Assembly (NCBI GenBank): GCA_027011095.1
Contig: JALVAQ010000129.1
Coordinates: forward strand, 1-32,970
Length of the DNA: 32,970 nt
Reading direction: 5' to 3'
DNA from: Bacteroidales bacterium
Lineage (GTDB): Bacteria; Bacteroidota; Bacteroidia; Bacteroidales; F082
Below are positions 1 through 8,608 of the stretch, piece by piece. A model generated the notes under the pieces. The model saw only the letters and a program-made list of their open reading frames with translations, ran no database searches and was not told where the DNA came from. The translations under genes were made by a program, and so were the position numbers. How positions within the stretch are numbered: position 1 is the stretch's first letter; each line of letters starts with the position of its first letter.

Positions 1-195
1 CCTTCGGGGATTTAACACAGGGTTTTTTTAAGATTATTAACAACTTTGACAAAGTCCCAGGCAACAAAATCCGACAACACTCTATCGGTTCTATAATGGT
101 GTCAGCACATCAAAATAGGAATTAGCCAAAATAATTCTAAATAAACCTTAAAAGAATGGGTGCAATCAAATATCTATTTTAACTACATTTGTTGC
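1..195. other. Leader region with repeat-like debris
   Basis: No gene is supported here. The stretch contains a perfect 13-base inverted repeat, ACTTTG-A-CAAAGT, at 43-55. It also holds a 20-base string (102-121) that recurs in inverted orientation at 21445-21464. Both look more like intergenic repeat debris than coding sequence. The inverted repeat could also be an operator for the copper-type operon downstream, but nothing in the sequence decides this. I see no clear TAnnTTTG promoter element for the downstream gene. Confidence 0.35.
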
Positions 196-2301
196 ATGGA
201 TAAATTTAGCCTGGTATTGCTTTTGATGTTTCTGTTTGTTTCGGTGTTGCCTTTGACAGCTCAACATGATACTATCGCGTTGAAAGAGGTTGAAATAATT
301 GATTTCAAGGGAAATATAACCGGGCATCCTGTGGATAGAATAAATCCTGCCACCATTTTTCAAACCTCCATTACCGATGTTGGAATACTCCTTTCAGCTA
401 TTCCAAACATATCGGGAGTACGAAAAGGGCCAAATGGCTTTGATCCGGTTATAAGAGGATTTAAATACTCCCAGTTGAATGTGTTGTTAAATGGGGCCAC
501 AAAAATAGAAGGAGGGTGTCCCAACAGAATGGATCCTGCCACTACACATGTTGACATCAACTCAATAACAGATATAACGGTTTACAAAGGTCCTTATGCA
601 TTAAAATTTGGCCCTTCTTTCGGCGGGATAATTAACATATCAACATGGCAACCTCAGTTCTCAAATGTCTATACTACACACTTGAAAGGCAATGTGGGTT
701 TGCAAAACAATGGATACGGGTATAACAGCACCCTTAACCTTGAAGGGTCAGGAAAAATGTTTTCGTATGCCATTGTGGGGGGAACAAAAAATTACGGTAA
801 CTATCGTGATGGTGCCGGGAGATGGGTAAACGCTTCCATGCAGCAGTATAATTCCTCGGCTAAGGTGGCTTTTAAAATAGGTGGTAAATCTGTGGTTGAT
901 GCACGAGTTGATTTGTCACAGGGAAGAAACATCGGCTTTCCTGCCTTGTCGATGGATGAAAGACAAGATAAAACCAATATTTATACTATAAATTATAAGG
1001 GAACAAATGTTTCTAAAATTTTCAAACTTGTAAAAATAAATGGTTGGATGTCAGTTGTTAATCATACGATGGACAATAAAAACCGGCCTATTTCTGATAC
1101 GGTAGTGGCTGTTTCAGTTATCGAAGCACATGATGCTGGTGTTCGCGGGTCAGTTAAATTTAACATGAAACAAGGAACATTGGAATCGGGATTGGATTAC
1201 GAACATATCTATAAAGATGGCAAGCGTACCAAATCAATGATAAAACAACCCGGATTACCCGTAAAAAATGAATCCATTTGGAGTAATGCAGTAATTGACA
1301 ACATGGGTATTTACGGTGAATATCTACTTGAACGAAAAGCCATAAACTGGATCGTATCCGGAAGGGTGGATTTCAACAGCGCCAACTCTAATCCCATGGA
1401 ACGGTTAGGAATAAATGACTTGCCTTTTTACTTTGAAGACAGTACGTCAAGTAAATACCTGAACTTTAGTTTTAGTGCCGGGTTAACATGGAAACTCAAT
1501 GTCAACAATCGCATTATATTTTCGCTGGGGCATGGCGTACGAAGCCCTGACATGACAGAAAGATTTATTGTTTTGCTACCCGTTGGGTACGACAGGTATG
1601 ATTATCTGGGAAATCCCGGGTTAAAACCGGAAGCAAACAATGAACTTGATGTTGAATTCAAACATTATTCAAAAAGCAATTGGTATTTCGATGGAAACAT
1701 CTTTTTATCCTATGTAACCCATTTTATTGGTAGTAAAAGGGTGCCGTCCTCCATTGCCAGGCCTCAAACAAAAGGGGTGTTGGGGGTAAAGCAGTTTGTG
1801 AATTTTCCGGCAGTATGGCTTACGGGGTTTGAAGCATCGCTGGAGTCGCCTGCTGAAAAACAATGGCATCTTAGTATAAATGCCGCCTATACCTACGGTG
1901 TTAATCCAACTGCACCGGGTTATAAAATTGAAAATGGGCAGGTAGTTGACGAATATGTAATAAAAAATGACCCACTACCTGAAATCTCCCCGTTTGAAAC
2001 CAATGTTAGTTTTCAATACAAGTTTTTTAATGGCAAGTTGGTTTCTATGGTTAATTGGCGATGGGTAGCAGCACAAAAGGCCATTTCGGTGTCGTACGGA
2101 GAGCAAACAAGTAAATCGTTTCAGGTTATTAATATTAAAATCAACTATAAATTCAGCTCTAATCTGACAGTTTGGGGTGGTGTAAACAATGTTTTTAATA
2201 AAACCTACTTTGAACACCTTAACCGAAATATCATTGGTTCGTCTGCACCACTTTACGAACCGGGACGTAATTACTTTGTTAATTTTATCTTTAATTTTTA
2301 A
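196..2301 (+). CDS. TonB-dependent receptor, OprC/NosA-like copper receptor
   Basis: Outer-membrane beta-barrel receptor predicted to import copper or a copper complex using TonB energy. I chose the ATG at 196 over the track's GTG at 160 because it starts a clean signal peptide ending near LPLTAQ, giving 701 residues. A plug domain follows (about residues 45-165, with VYKGPYALKFGPS near its end), then the barrel, ending in NYFVNFIFNF with a terminal Phe as is usual for outer-membrane barrels. The plug holds GGCPNRMDP, a CxxxM motif (C108, M112), and the barrel holds NHTMDN, an HxM motif (H290, M292). These are the two copper-binding motifs known from Pseudomonas OprC. There is no N-terminal carboxypeptidase-like domain, so it is not a SusC-type receptor. 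It is the first gene of a four-gene operon with MbnP and MbnH homologues, which supports a copper role. The receptor family is near certain; the copper substrate is an inference from motifs and context. Confidence 0.88.
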   Translation: MDKFSLVLLLMFLFVSVLPLTAQHDTIALKEVEIIDFKGNITGHPVDRINPATIFQTSITDVGILLSAIPNISGVRKGPNGFDPVIRGFKYSQLNVLLNGATKIEGGCPNRMDPATTHVDINSITDITVYKGPYALKFGPSFGGIINISTWQPQFSNVYTTHLKGNVGLQNNGYGYNSTLNLEGSGKMFSYAIVGGTKNYGNYRDGAGRWVNASMQQYNSSAKVAFKIGGKSVVDARVDLSQGRNIGFPALSMDERQDKTNIYTINYKGTNVSKIFKLVKINGWMSVVNHTMDNKNRPISDTVVAVSVIEAHDAGVRGSVKFNMKQGTLESGLDYEHIYKDGKRTKSMIKQPGLPVKNESIWSNAVIDNMGIYGEYLLERKAINWIVSGRVDFNSANSNPMERLGINDLPFYFEDSTSSKYLNFSFSAGLTWKLNVNNRIIFSLGHGVRSPDMTERFIVLLPVGYDRYDYLGNPGLKPEANNELDVEFKHYSKSNWYFDGNIFLSYVTHFIGSKRVPSSIARPQTKGVLGVKQFVNFPAVWLTGFEASLESPAEKQWHLSINAAYTYGVNPTAPGYKIENGQVVDEYVIKNDPLPEISPFETNVSFQYKFFNGKLVSMVNWRWVAAQKAISVSYGEQTSKSFQVINIKINYKFSSNLTVWGGVNNVFNKTYFEHLNRNIIGSSAPLYEPGRNYFVNFIFNF

Positions 2302-2302
2302 A

Positions 2303-2662
2303 ATGAAAAAACTCACACCATATTTAATACTCGTCGTATTGCTCTTCCAGGCATGCGTAAAACAGCAGGAGGTAAGCGTAATTTACGAAGCATCACAGGC
2401 TGTTTCGGCTTTTAGTGTAAGTTATCAAAATGAATACGGACTTCTTGTTGACACAATAATCAATCCGCAGAGTAACCAGGATATTTGGCGTTATAAGATG
2501 TTTCTGTCGAAGGGTGATATTGTGTATCTGTCAGGAAAATATGATGATATTAATAGTGGACTAAAGCTTTCAATTATAATTGACGGAAAAGTATTTAAAG
2601 AACAATACAGCCTTGGTGATACCGTTAACTACTTAATCGTTAGTGGAACCATACCTTATTAG
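2303..2662 (+). CDS. Small lipoprotein of unknown function
   Basis: I do not recognise this 119-residue protein. The track ORF begins at 2189 inside the receptor gene. The ATG at 2303 is the real start: it lies one base after the receptor stop and opens a lipoprotein signal, MKKLTPYLILVVLLFQAC, with the lipid-modified cysteine at position 18. The mature part of about 100 residues is rich in beta-prone stretches (for example VSVIYEAS, KLSIIIDGKVF) and has no cysteine or histidine cluster that would suggest metal binding. It resembles in size and layout small Bacteroidota lipoproteins that follow TonB receptors. Its place between the copper-type receptor and the MbnP gene suggests an accessory role in the same envelope process, but that is inference only. 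Confidence 0.8.
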   Translation: MKKLTPYLILVVLLFQACVKQQEVSVIYEASQAVSAFSVSYQNEYGLLVDTIINPQSNQDIWRYKMFLSKGDIVYLSGKYDDINSGLKLSIIIDGKVFKEQYSLGDTVNYLIVSGTIPY

Positions 2663-2716
2663 TTTGGGAACAATTATTGCATGTTATAAACGATTAAAAG
2701 TTAAAATAGATTTACA

Positions 2717-3523
2717 ATGAATATCTCAAAACTGTACATTTCACCCTTATTGATAGCTGCTGCCATTGTTGTTTTATTGCAGGCGGCCTGTTGTAACGGA
2801 AAGCCACCCGAACCGGTACCTCCCGCCGGTGAAATAGCATTTTCATTTCAGCATGTTGTTGACGACAAGCCTGTAATGTTTGATTCAATGACTTATGAGA
2901 ATGCTGCCGGAAACCCATATATGGTAAATGAAATACAATATTTTTTATCTGATTTCACCCTTTGGAGAGGCGGTAAGGGGTTAGTGCTGGATAAATGGGA
3001 GGATATTCATTACATCGATACGGATTTGCCAAATACCATGCTATATAACCCTGCCGACGAAATTGAAGAAGGAACATACGACAGCATTACTTTTGTGTTT
3101 GGGATTACAGAAGAAAAAAACCGGTCGTTTATGTTTGTAAATCCTCCCGAATCGTATATGTTTTGGCCGGAACATCTCGGAGGTGGTTATCATTACATGA
3201 AGTTAAACGGTAAATGGCGTGATACCAATGATGTGGTTCAGCCATTTAATTTCCATCTTGGCATTGGGCAAACCTATGATGATCAGGGAAATATTACCGG
3301 ATTTGTTCAAAATTATTTTACCGTTCATTTACGGGCTTCCTCATTTAAAATAGTGAATGGTTTAACCACAAAAGCGGTTATTACCATGCATGTTGACGAG
3401 TGGTTTAAAGACCCCAACACATTTGATTTTAATTACTGGGGTGGCCATATTATGGAAAACCAGCAAGCCATGCGTGCAGCCATTGAAAACGGACACAACG
3501 TGTTTTCCATAAAATTTGAATAA
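2717..3523 (+). CDS. MbnP-family copper-binding lipoprotein
   Basis: Periplasm-facing lipoprotein of the MbnP family (268 residues). It has a lipobox ending LQAAC (C25). The family pattern is clear: an opening strand EIAFSFQHVVDDKPV, then NEIQYFLSDFTL, then the signature FWPEHLGGGYHYMKLNGKW (about 139-157) and FNFHLGIG (about 157-164). MbnP is known from methanobactin operons, where it binds copper through a site that includes a kynurenine made from tryptophan by its partner MbnH. This protein has several candidate tryptophans, including W140 and W157; I cannot tell which, if any, is modified. It starts 54 bases after the small lipoprotein, and the peroxidase begins one base after its stop codon, so the MbnP-MbnH pairing is preserved. 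Family membership is secure from the pattern. Copper binding here is inferred from the family. Confidence 0.87.
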   Translation: MNISKLYISPLLIAAAIVVLLQAACCNGKPPEPVPPAGEIAFSFQHVVDDKPVMFDSMTYENAAGNPYMVNEIQYFLSDFTLWRGGKGLVLDKWEDIHYIDTDLPNTMLYNPADEIEEGTYDSITFVFGITEEKNRSFMFVNPPESYMFWPEHLGGGYHYMKLNGKWRDTNDVVQPFNFHLGIGQTYDDQGNITGFVQNYFTVHLRASSFKIVNGLTTKAVITMHVDEWFKDPNTFDFNYWGGHIMENQQAMRAAIENGHNVFSIKFE

Positions 3524-3524
3524 A

Positions 3525-4676
3525 ATGTCTCGATTAAAAGTTATTATACCGGTATTTTTGTTGTTATCGGTTTTGTTTTGGGGTTGCCCCAACACGAATC
3601 CTGTTGAGCCTTATCAGCCAACGCCATACACCATTGATATTCCCAAAGGATTTCCAACCCGGCTTAATATTCCCAAAGATAACCCAATGACCGTGGAAGG
3701 AGTTGAGCTGGGCAGATATCTGTTTTACGACGGCAGACTTTCGGGTCGTACTCAGCCCGACTCGTTAATGAGTTGTTCCACCTGCCATGTGCAGTCCAGT
3801 TCGTTTGAAGCTGGCATAAACAATCCGCGTTTTCCCGGAGGAATTGTAAAAGGCTTAAACGGAGTAGCAACCCATCATGTGATGCTGCCCATGATTAATT
3901 TGGTATGGAACGCCAGCGGATATGGTTGGAACGGCTATATATGGCCTGAAAATCCGAATCCTAATTTGCGAAACATTGAAGACATGGTATATGCAGCCGT
4001 TACGGCCAAAAACGAAATTGATGGTGACACTACGCGAATAAAAACTTTGTTTCAGTCGATTAGTGGCTATCCCGAACTGTTTGGCCGTGCCTTTGGTAGT
4101 GATAAGGTTACCTTTAAAAATATTGAAAAAGCCATTGCCCAGTTTGTACGTACGTTGATTTCGGCCAACTCGAAGTTTGATAAATATTTAAGAGGAGAGG
4201 AGCAGTTAAATCAGTCGGAACTACATGGTTACGTTTTGTTTACTACCGAGCAGGGTGCCGACTGTTTTCATTGTCATGGTGGGGCGGGTAATCCGCTGTT
4301 TACCACGCATCTGTTTTATAACAATGGAAAAGATACTCTGTTTACGGATCCCATGGACAGATATGCCATTACCGGTAAAGAGCGTGACATAGGAGCCTAT
4401 AAAGCAACCACATTGCGCAACATTGAGTTTCAGGCACCGTACATGCACGACGGACGTTTTAAAACACTGGAAGAGGTGATTGATTTTTATTCGGAAGGCC
4501 TGCACAACAGCCCATATGTTAATCCGTTGATGCACCATGTGGCTGACGGAGGGGTTCACCTTACACCCACTGAAAAAACAGATTTGATAAATTTTATTAA
4601 AACGTTGAGAGACGATAGTTTTCTCACCAACCCTGCTTTTTCAAAACCCGACAGGTTTCCCGACGATTACAAATAG
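3525..4676 (+). CDS. Di-haem cytochrome c peroxidase/MauG family protein, MbnH-like
   Basis: Di-haem c-type cytochrome of 383 residues, anchored as a lipoprotein (C21 in LFWGC). The track's TTG start at 3516 lies inside the preceding gene; the ATG at 3525 is better. Two haem-binding motifs are visible, CSTCH (84-88) and CFHCH (247-251). A Met in APYMHDGRF (M307) sits where CcpA-type peroxidases place the distal ligand of the second haem. The family includes hydrogen peroxide-reducing peroxidases, MauG, and MbnH, which oxidises a tryptophan of its partner MbnP. Direct linkage to an MbnP gene favours the MbnH role over general peroxide defence, though sequence alone cannot separate these. The gene ends in a 10-base tail-to-tail overlap with the histidine kinase gene on the other strand. 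Confidence 0.9.
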   Translation: MSRLKVIIPVFLLLSVLFWGCPNTNPVEPYQPTPYTIDIPKGFPTRLNIPKDNPMTVEGVELGRYLFYDGRLSGRTQPDSLMSCSTCHVQSSSFEAGINNPRFPGGIVKGLNGVATHHVMLPMINLVWNASGYGWNGYIWPENPNPNLRNIEDMVYAAVTAKNEIDGDTTRIKTLFQSISGYPELFGRAFGSDKVTFKNIEKAIAQFVRTLISANSKFDKYLRGEEQLNQSELHGYVLFTTEQGADCFHCHGGAGNPLFTTHLFYNNGKDTLFTDPMDRYAITGKERDIGAYKATTLRNIEFQAPYMHDGRFKTLEEVIDFYSEGLHNSPYVNPLMHHVADGGVHLTPTEKTDLINFIKTLRDDSFLTNPAFSKPDRFPDDYK

Positions 4677-7600
4677 TTACGAAGGATAGAAATTAATTTT
4701 CCTTTGGCAATGGGTTTCGAAATATAATCGTCACACCCTGCCTCCAATGCTTTGGCTTTGTCATCGGAAAAAGCATAGGCAGTTTGTGCTATAATAGGTA
4801 TGGTTGGCTGTGCTTTTTTTATAATTCTGGTAGCTTCGTAGCCATCCATTATCGGCATTTTAATGTCCATAAAAATAATGTCGATTTCATCAGCCTTTTC
4901 GTCGGCAATCTCCACAGCCTCTTTGCCCGAAAATGCATGTAACACCTTAGCCCCAAGTTTGGTAAAAAAGGCTTCAAAAAACTGATAATTTCTCTCTTCA
5001 TCTTCGGCTACCAATATTACTTTGCCATCAAGCCTGAAGTCATCGGAAATTCTGACATTACTGTAGCTAAATGCAGTTTCCTCGGTTTTTTCCAAAGGAA
5101 TGGTAAAATAAAAAGTGGTGCCTTTTCCTTTTTCGGAAGAAAGCCAGATGTCGCCATTCATTTTTTCGATAAATGCCTTGGAAATGCTTAAACCCAACCC
5201 TGTTCCGGGATAAACCTTCTTGCCATCGGTATCCCAGGTTATTTTGTTAAAACGCTCAAAAACAAGGTGGTGATTTTCCCTGCTAATACCAATACCGGAG
5301 TCCTTTACATAAAATTCAATTTCTTTTTCCATTATCCGATAGCCCATTTCAACATAGCCATTGTCGGTAAATTTTATGGCGTTGTTTATCAGGTTAACAA
5401 GTATCTGTTTTACCTTTGTTTCATCAAGCATAACTGCCTGTTCGTTATAAAATGTATCTGGAGTAAGGCGCAATTCAATATTTTTTTTGTTGGCAGTAAG
5501 CAGGTGCTGGTTGTAAACTGCTTTCATTAACTGATTAACATCCGTTGGCTTTTTGTGAAGGCTGATTTGCCCCGCTTCAATTTTCGACATTTCAATTATA
5601 TCGTTAATAATCTCAAGAAGTGAATAGCCACTGGTATTAATAATATCGACAAACTGTTTCCGCTCATCGTTGCCAATTTCTTCATCCTGCAACAGCGCGC
5701 CAAAGCCCAGTATTGCATTCATTGGAGTTCTGATTTCGTGACTCATGTTGGCAAGAAATGCCGATTTTAATTTGTCACTCTCTTCGGCTTTGTTTTTGGC
5801 TTCTACCAGCTCTTTTTGAACCTTAATTTTATCGGATATGTCGTGAATAACCGAGTAAAATACTTCTTTCTTCTTGCTGTTTAAAACGCCGGTATATAGT
5901 TCCACATCTTTTACAATACCGTTTTTTAGTTTATGCTGAAACAGAAAATGATTTTGCTCCCCGGTTCTCACTTTATTAAGAAGTGTTTTTAGTTCGTCAG
6001 TGTTTTTAATATTAAACTCAAACACCGATTTTTTTATAATCTCGGTATTGGTGTATCCGTAAAAATCGCAGGCTGCCTGATTGGCTTCCAAAATATTACC
6101 ATTAACAGGATCGAATATCAGCATAATCGACTTGTTTTCGTAAAACAATGACTTAAAGCGGTTTTCACTTTCAATCAGTTTTTCTTCAGCCTCACGCTTT
6201 TTGGTTATATCCTCCTTTATTCCAACATAGTTAACAATATTACCCGATTTGTCTTTTATGGGTACAATTAAACCCGACTCGATGTAAGTTTCACCACTTT
6301 TTCGTTTATTGATAAACTCGCCTGTCCATGTTTCTCCTTGCGAAAGGTTTTTCCACATTTCGATGTAAGTATGGAACGGTGTTAATCCGGATTGTAAAAT
6401 TCTTGGGTTTTTCCCAATGAGTTCTTTTTCGCTATAGCCGGTAACTTTTTGAAAAAACGGATTCACATATTCAATGTTTCCTTTTAGGTTAGTAATGATA
6501 ATTGAAATAGGACTCTGCTCAACAATGGTTGAAAGTTTTCGAATCTCCTTTTCGCGTGCAACGCGCTTTGATATGTCAATCCAAACAACGTGTATCACCT
6601 CTTTTCCATTGATTATCAGCAGGGTAAGGGTTACGTGAAGATAAATATTTTTGCCGTTTTTTGTGGTGTGTATCCAGTCAAAACTGACCGGCCCTTTTTC
6701 AATAGCCTGTGTAACATAGTTGCTTACAGCTTCATGGGATGGAATTCCGCTTTCCTGAAATTCGGGTGATATGTCGCCGGGTGTTTTACTTATTATTTCA
6801 CTTTTGTCGTTATAGCCAAGCAGAACTGCCGCTGCCAGATTACAGTCGATAAATTTAAGTTCTTTCGACAGAAGTAACTGAGGAGTAAGTGATTCGTTAA
6901 AGATGCGCCTGAATTTATCTTCACTCTCTTTTAGTTCTTTTTCGGCTTTTCTTTTCCCGGTAACATCTTCGATGGATGCCAAAAATGCAATTACGTTACC
7001 TTCATCGTCCAATTGAGGAATGTATTTGGTTATGGTAATAATTTTTTGGCCGTCAGGGCTTATGCGTTCATTTTCAAATTCAATAAGTTCGCCTTTTTTA
7101 ACAAGGTCTAATTTATCTTTAATGGAGTTGTAATATTCAACAGGTAAAACATCTTTTGCATTTTTTCTGATAAAAAAGCTATAATCCTTACCGTAAAAGT
7201 CAGCATATTTTCTGTTTACATATAAAAATTCATTTTCTTTCGAAACATAGGCCAATAACGCCGGTACTTTGTCAATAATCAACCGGAGCAATGCCCGTTG
7301 TTGTTTAATGTGATATTGATACTCTTTTTCCTTGGAAATATCAACAATAATGAGCTGATGGCAGGCCTCTCCATCGAAGATAACTCTTTCGGCATATATT
7401 TTAACCGGAAGCCTGACACCTTTATCATTTATTAAAACTTCCTCAACGGGATATTGTATTTCTTCGCCATTTTCAAACCGTATCATCCTGTCGAGGTTTC
7501 TTTCCCGTAATTCGGGGGGAATAAATTCAAAAATGTTTTTTCCGATTACATCCCTGAACCTTTTGCTGTTGGTAAGCTTTTTGCCCGTTTGATTTATAAA

Positions 7601-8518
7601 CCTTATATACCCGTCTTTATGGATTATTAAAATGAAAGGCAGTTGATGAATTAACGTTTGGTATTTATTTTCGCTTTCATCCAACAAATCGCGGGTAATT
7701 CGTTCTTCGGTAACATCTTTTAAAATAATAGCGCGAAAGTTGTTATCGGCAACTACCGATTTTAACCTGACCCAGATAAGCTTTTCCTTGGTGTGAAAGC
7801 GAACGGTTACTTCATTTGCTTCACCTCTTCTTGTTTTTTTCTGAAACCGGCGAAGTTTTTTATAATCGGCTTTTGAAACCAGTTTTTCATAAAAAAACAG
7901 GTCTTTTGAAAACACTTCGGGATTAATATTGAAAAGTTGAAAAAAGTTAGGGCTTACATAGATAGGTTGCTCCGAACCTCTATTGTAAATTAGATATGCC
8001 TCAAAGCTTTGAGAGATAACCTCAGGAAAGACAGCTGATAGGGGATGGTCTTGATTCTTTTGCTTTTCAGGAACAATTTTAAATACACCTTCTATTTTTT
8101 CTCGTTGCCCGTTTTTTTCAAAGAGCCATGCCGTGTGCATAATTTCAACAATTTCCCCATTGGGAATATTTATTGTGTTTTTAAATATTTTGCCGTTATT
8201 TTCTTTTGGGAAATCAATATATGTTGAAAGGAAATCCTGATAATTGCTGTTTCTTGCAAGATTTATCAGGTTTTCAAGCGTACTGTTGTTACCTACCGGT
8301 AAACCGAATTGCTTGTATAAAAAGTCGATGCCCGTAATGGTTTTCTCTTTGGCATTGTACAACCACCGGTACACATCTCCAAGAAAATCTTCGGAAGAAA
8401 GTATTTTTTGCCAGGATGCTACCTCTTTAAGATATTCAATTTCTGTTTCAATGGGTTTATTGTCAGATGTGTTGCTTTTATTCAAACCTGTTTTTTTCAT
8501 GGTTCCCATGTTTTCCAT
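4667..8518 (-). CDS. Multi-PAS hybrid histidine kinase with C-terminal receiver
   Basis: Hybrid sensor kinase of 1283 residues. No signal peptide or membrane helix is visible, so it is probably a soluble cytoplasmic sensor. About six PAS domains can be picked out, near residues 170-275, 285-400, 408-525, 532-655, 665-780 and 788-905, plus a possible degenerate one before residue 150. Several end in the typical D(I/V)(S/T) linker, for example DITKKREAEEKL. The HisKA domain has the phospho-acceptor His927 in SHEIRTP. The ATPase domain has an N-box (NLINNAIKF), a G1 box (DSGIGIS) and a G2 box (GTGLGLSIS). A receiver domain follows with Asp1218 in FMDIKMPIMDG. There is no DNA-binding output, so it must signal onward through phosphotransfer or a separate regulator; none is nearby. 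Three in-frame ATGs lie at the N terminus, and I kept the first. The ligand is unknown. Confidence 0.93.
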   Translation of the reverse strand: MENMGTMKKTGLNKSNTSDNKPIETEIEYLKEVASWQKILSSEDFLGDVYRWLYNAKEKTITGIDFLYKQFGLPVGNNSTLENLINLARNSNYQDFLSTYIDFPKENNGKIFKNTINIPNGEIVEIMHTAWLFEKNGQREKIEGVFKIVPEKQKNQDHPLSAVFPEVISQSFEAYLIYNRGSEQPIYVSPNFFQLFNINPEVFSKDLFFYEKLVSKADYKKLRRFQKKTRRGEANEVTVRFHTKEKLIWVRLKSVVADNNFRAIILKDVTEERITRDLLDESENKYQTLIHQLPFILIIHKDGYIRFINQTGKKLTNSKRFRDVIGKNIFEFIPPELRERNLDRMIRFENGEEIQYPVEEVLINDKGVRLPVKIYAERVIFDGEACHQLIIVDISKEKEYQYHIKQQRALLRLIIDKVPALLAYVSKENEFLYVNRKYADFYGKDYSFFIRKNAKDVLPVEYYNSIKDKLDLVKKGELIEFENERISPDGQKIITITKYIPQLDDEGNVIAFLASIEDVTGKRKAEKELKESEDKFRRIFNESLTPQLLLSKELKFIDCNLAAAVLLGYNDKSEIISKTPGDISPEFQESGIPSHEAVSNYVTQAIEKGPVSFDWIHTTKNGKNIYLHVTLTLLIINGKEVIHVVWIDISKRVAREKEIRKLSTIVEQSPISIIITNLKGNIEYVNPFFQKVTGYSEKELIGKNPRILQSGLTPFHTYIEMWKNLSQGETWTGEFINKRKSGETYIESGLIVPIKDKSGNIVNYVGIKEDITKKREAEEKLIESENRFKSLFYENKSIMLIFDPVNGNILEANQAACDFYGYTNTEIIKKSVFEFNIKNTDELKTLLNKVRTGEQNHFLFQHKLKNGIVKDVELYTGVLNSKKKEVFYSVIHDISDKIKVQKELVEAKNKAEESDKLKSAFLANMSHEIRTPMNAILGFGALLQDEEIGNDERKQFVDIINTSGYSLLEIINDIIEMSKIEAGQISLHKKPTDVNQLMKAVYNQHLLTANKKNIELRLTPDTFYNEQAVMLDETKVKQILVNLINNAIKFTDNGYVEMGYRIMEKEIEFYVKDSGIGISRENHHLVFERFNKITWDTDGKKVYPGTGLGLSISKAFIEKMNGDIWLSSEKGKGTTFYFTIPLEKTEETAFSYSNVRISDDFRLDGKVILVAEDEERNYQFFEAFFTKLGAKVLHAFSGKEAVEIADEKADEIDIIFMDIKMPIMDGYEATRIIKKAQPTIPIIAQTAYAFSDDKAKALEAGCDDYISKPIAKGKLISILRNYL

Positions 8519-8608
8519 TTATAGATTTAATCCCAAATCTGGATAAAATTTGGATTTTTAAAAGTATAAAAAAATGGGAAACAACCGGCTTTTTTAATAA
8601 AATATCTT

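Noticed and set aside
160-195. GTG start for the TonB receptor
   Set aside because: The added residues precede a normal signal peptide that begins at the ATG at 196.
2189-2302. N-terminal extension of the small lipoprotein
   Set aside because: It overlaps the receptor coding sequence; the ATG at 2303 opens a clear lipoprotein signal.
3525-4676. Simple peroxide-detoxifying cytochrome c peroxidase
   Set aside because: Possible by sequence, but the direct pairing with an MbnP gene makes an MbnH-like partner role more likely.
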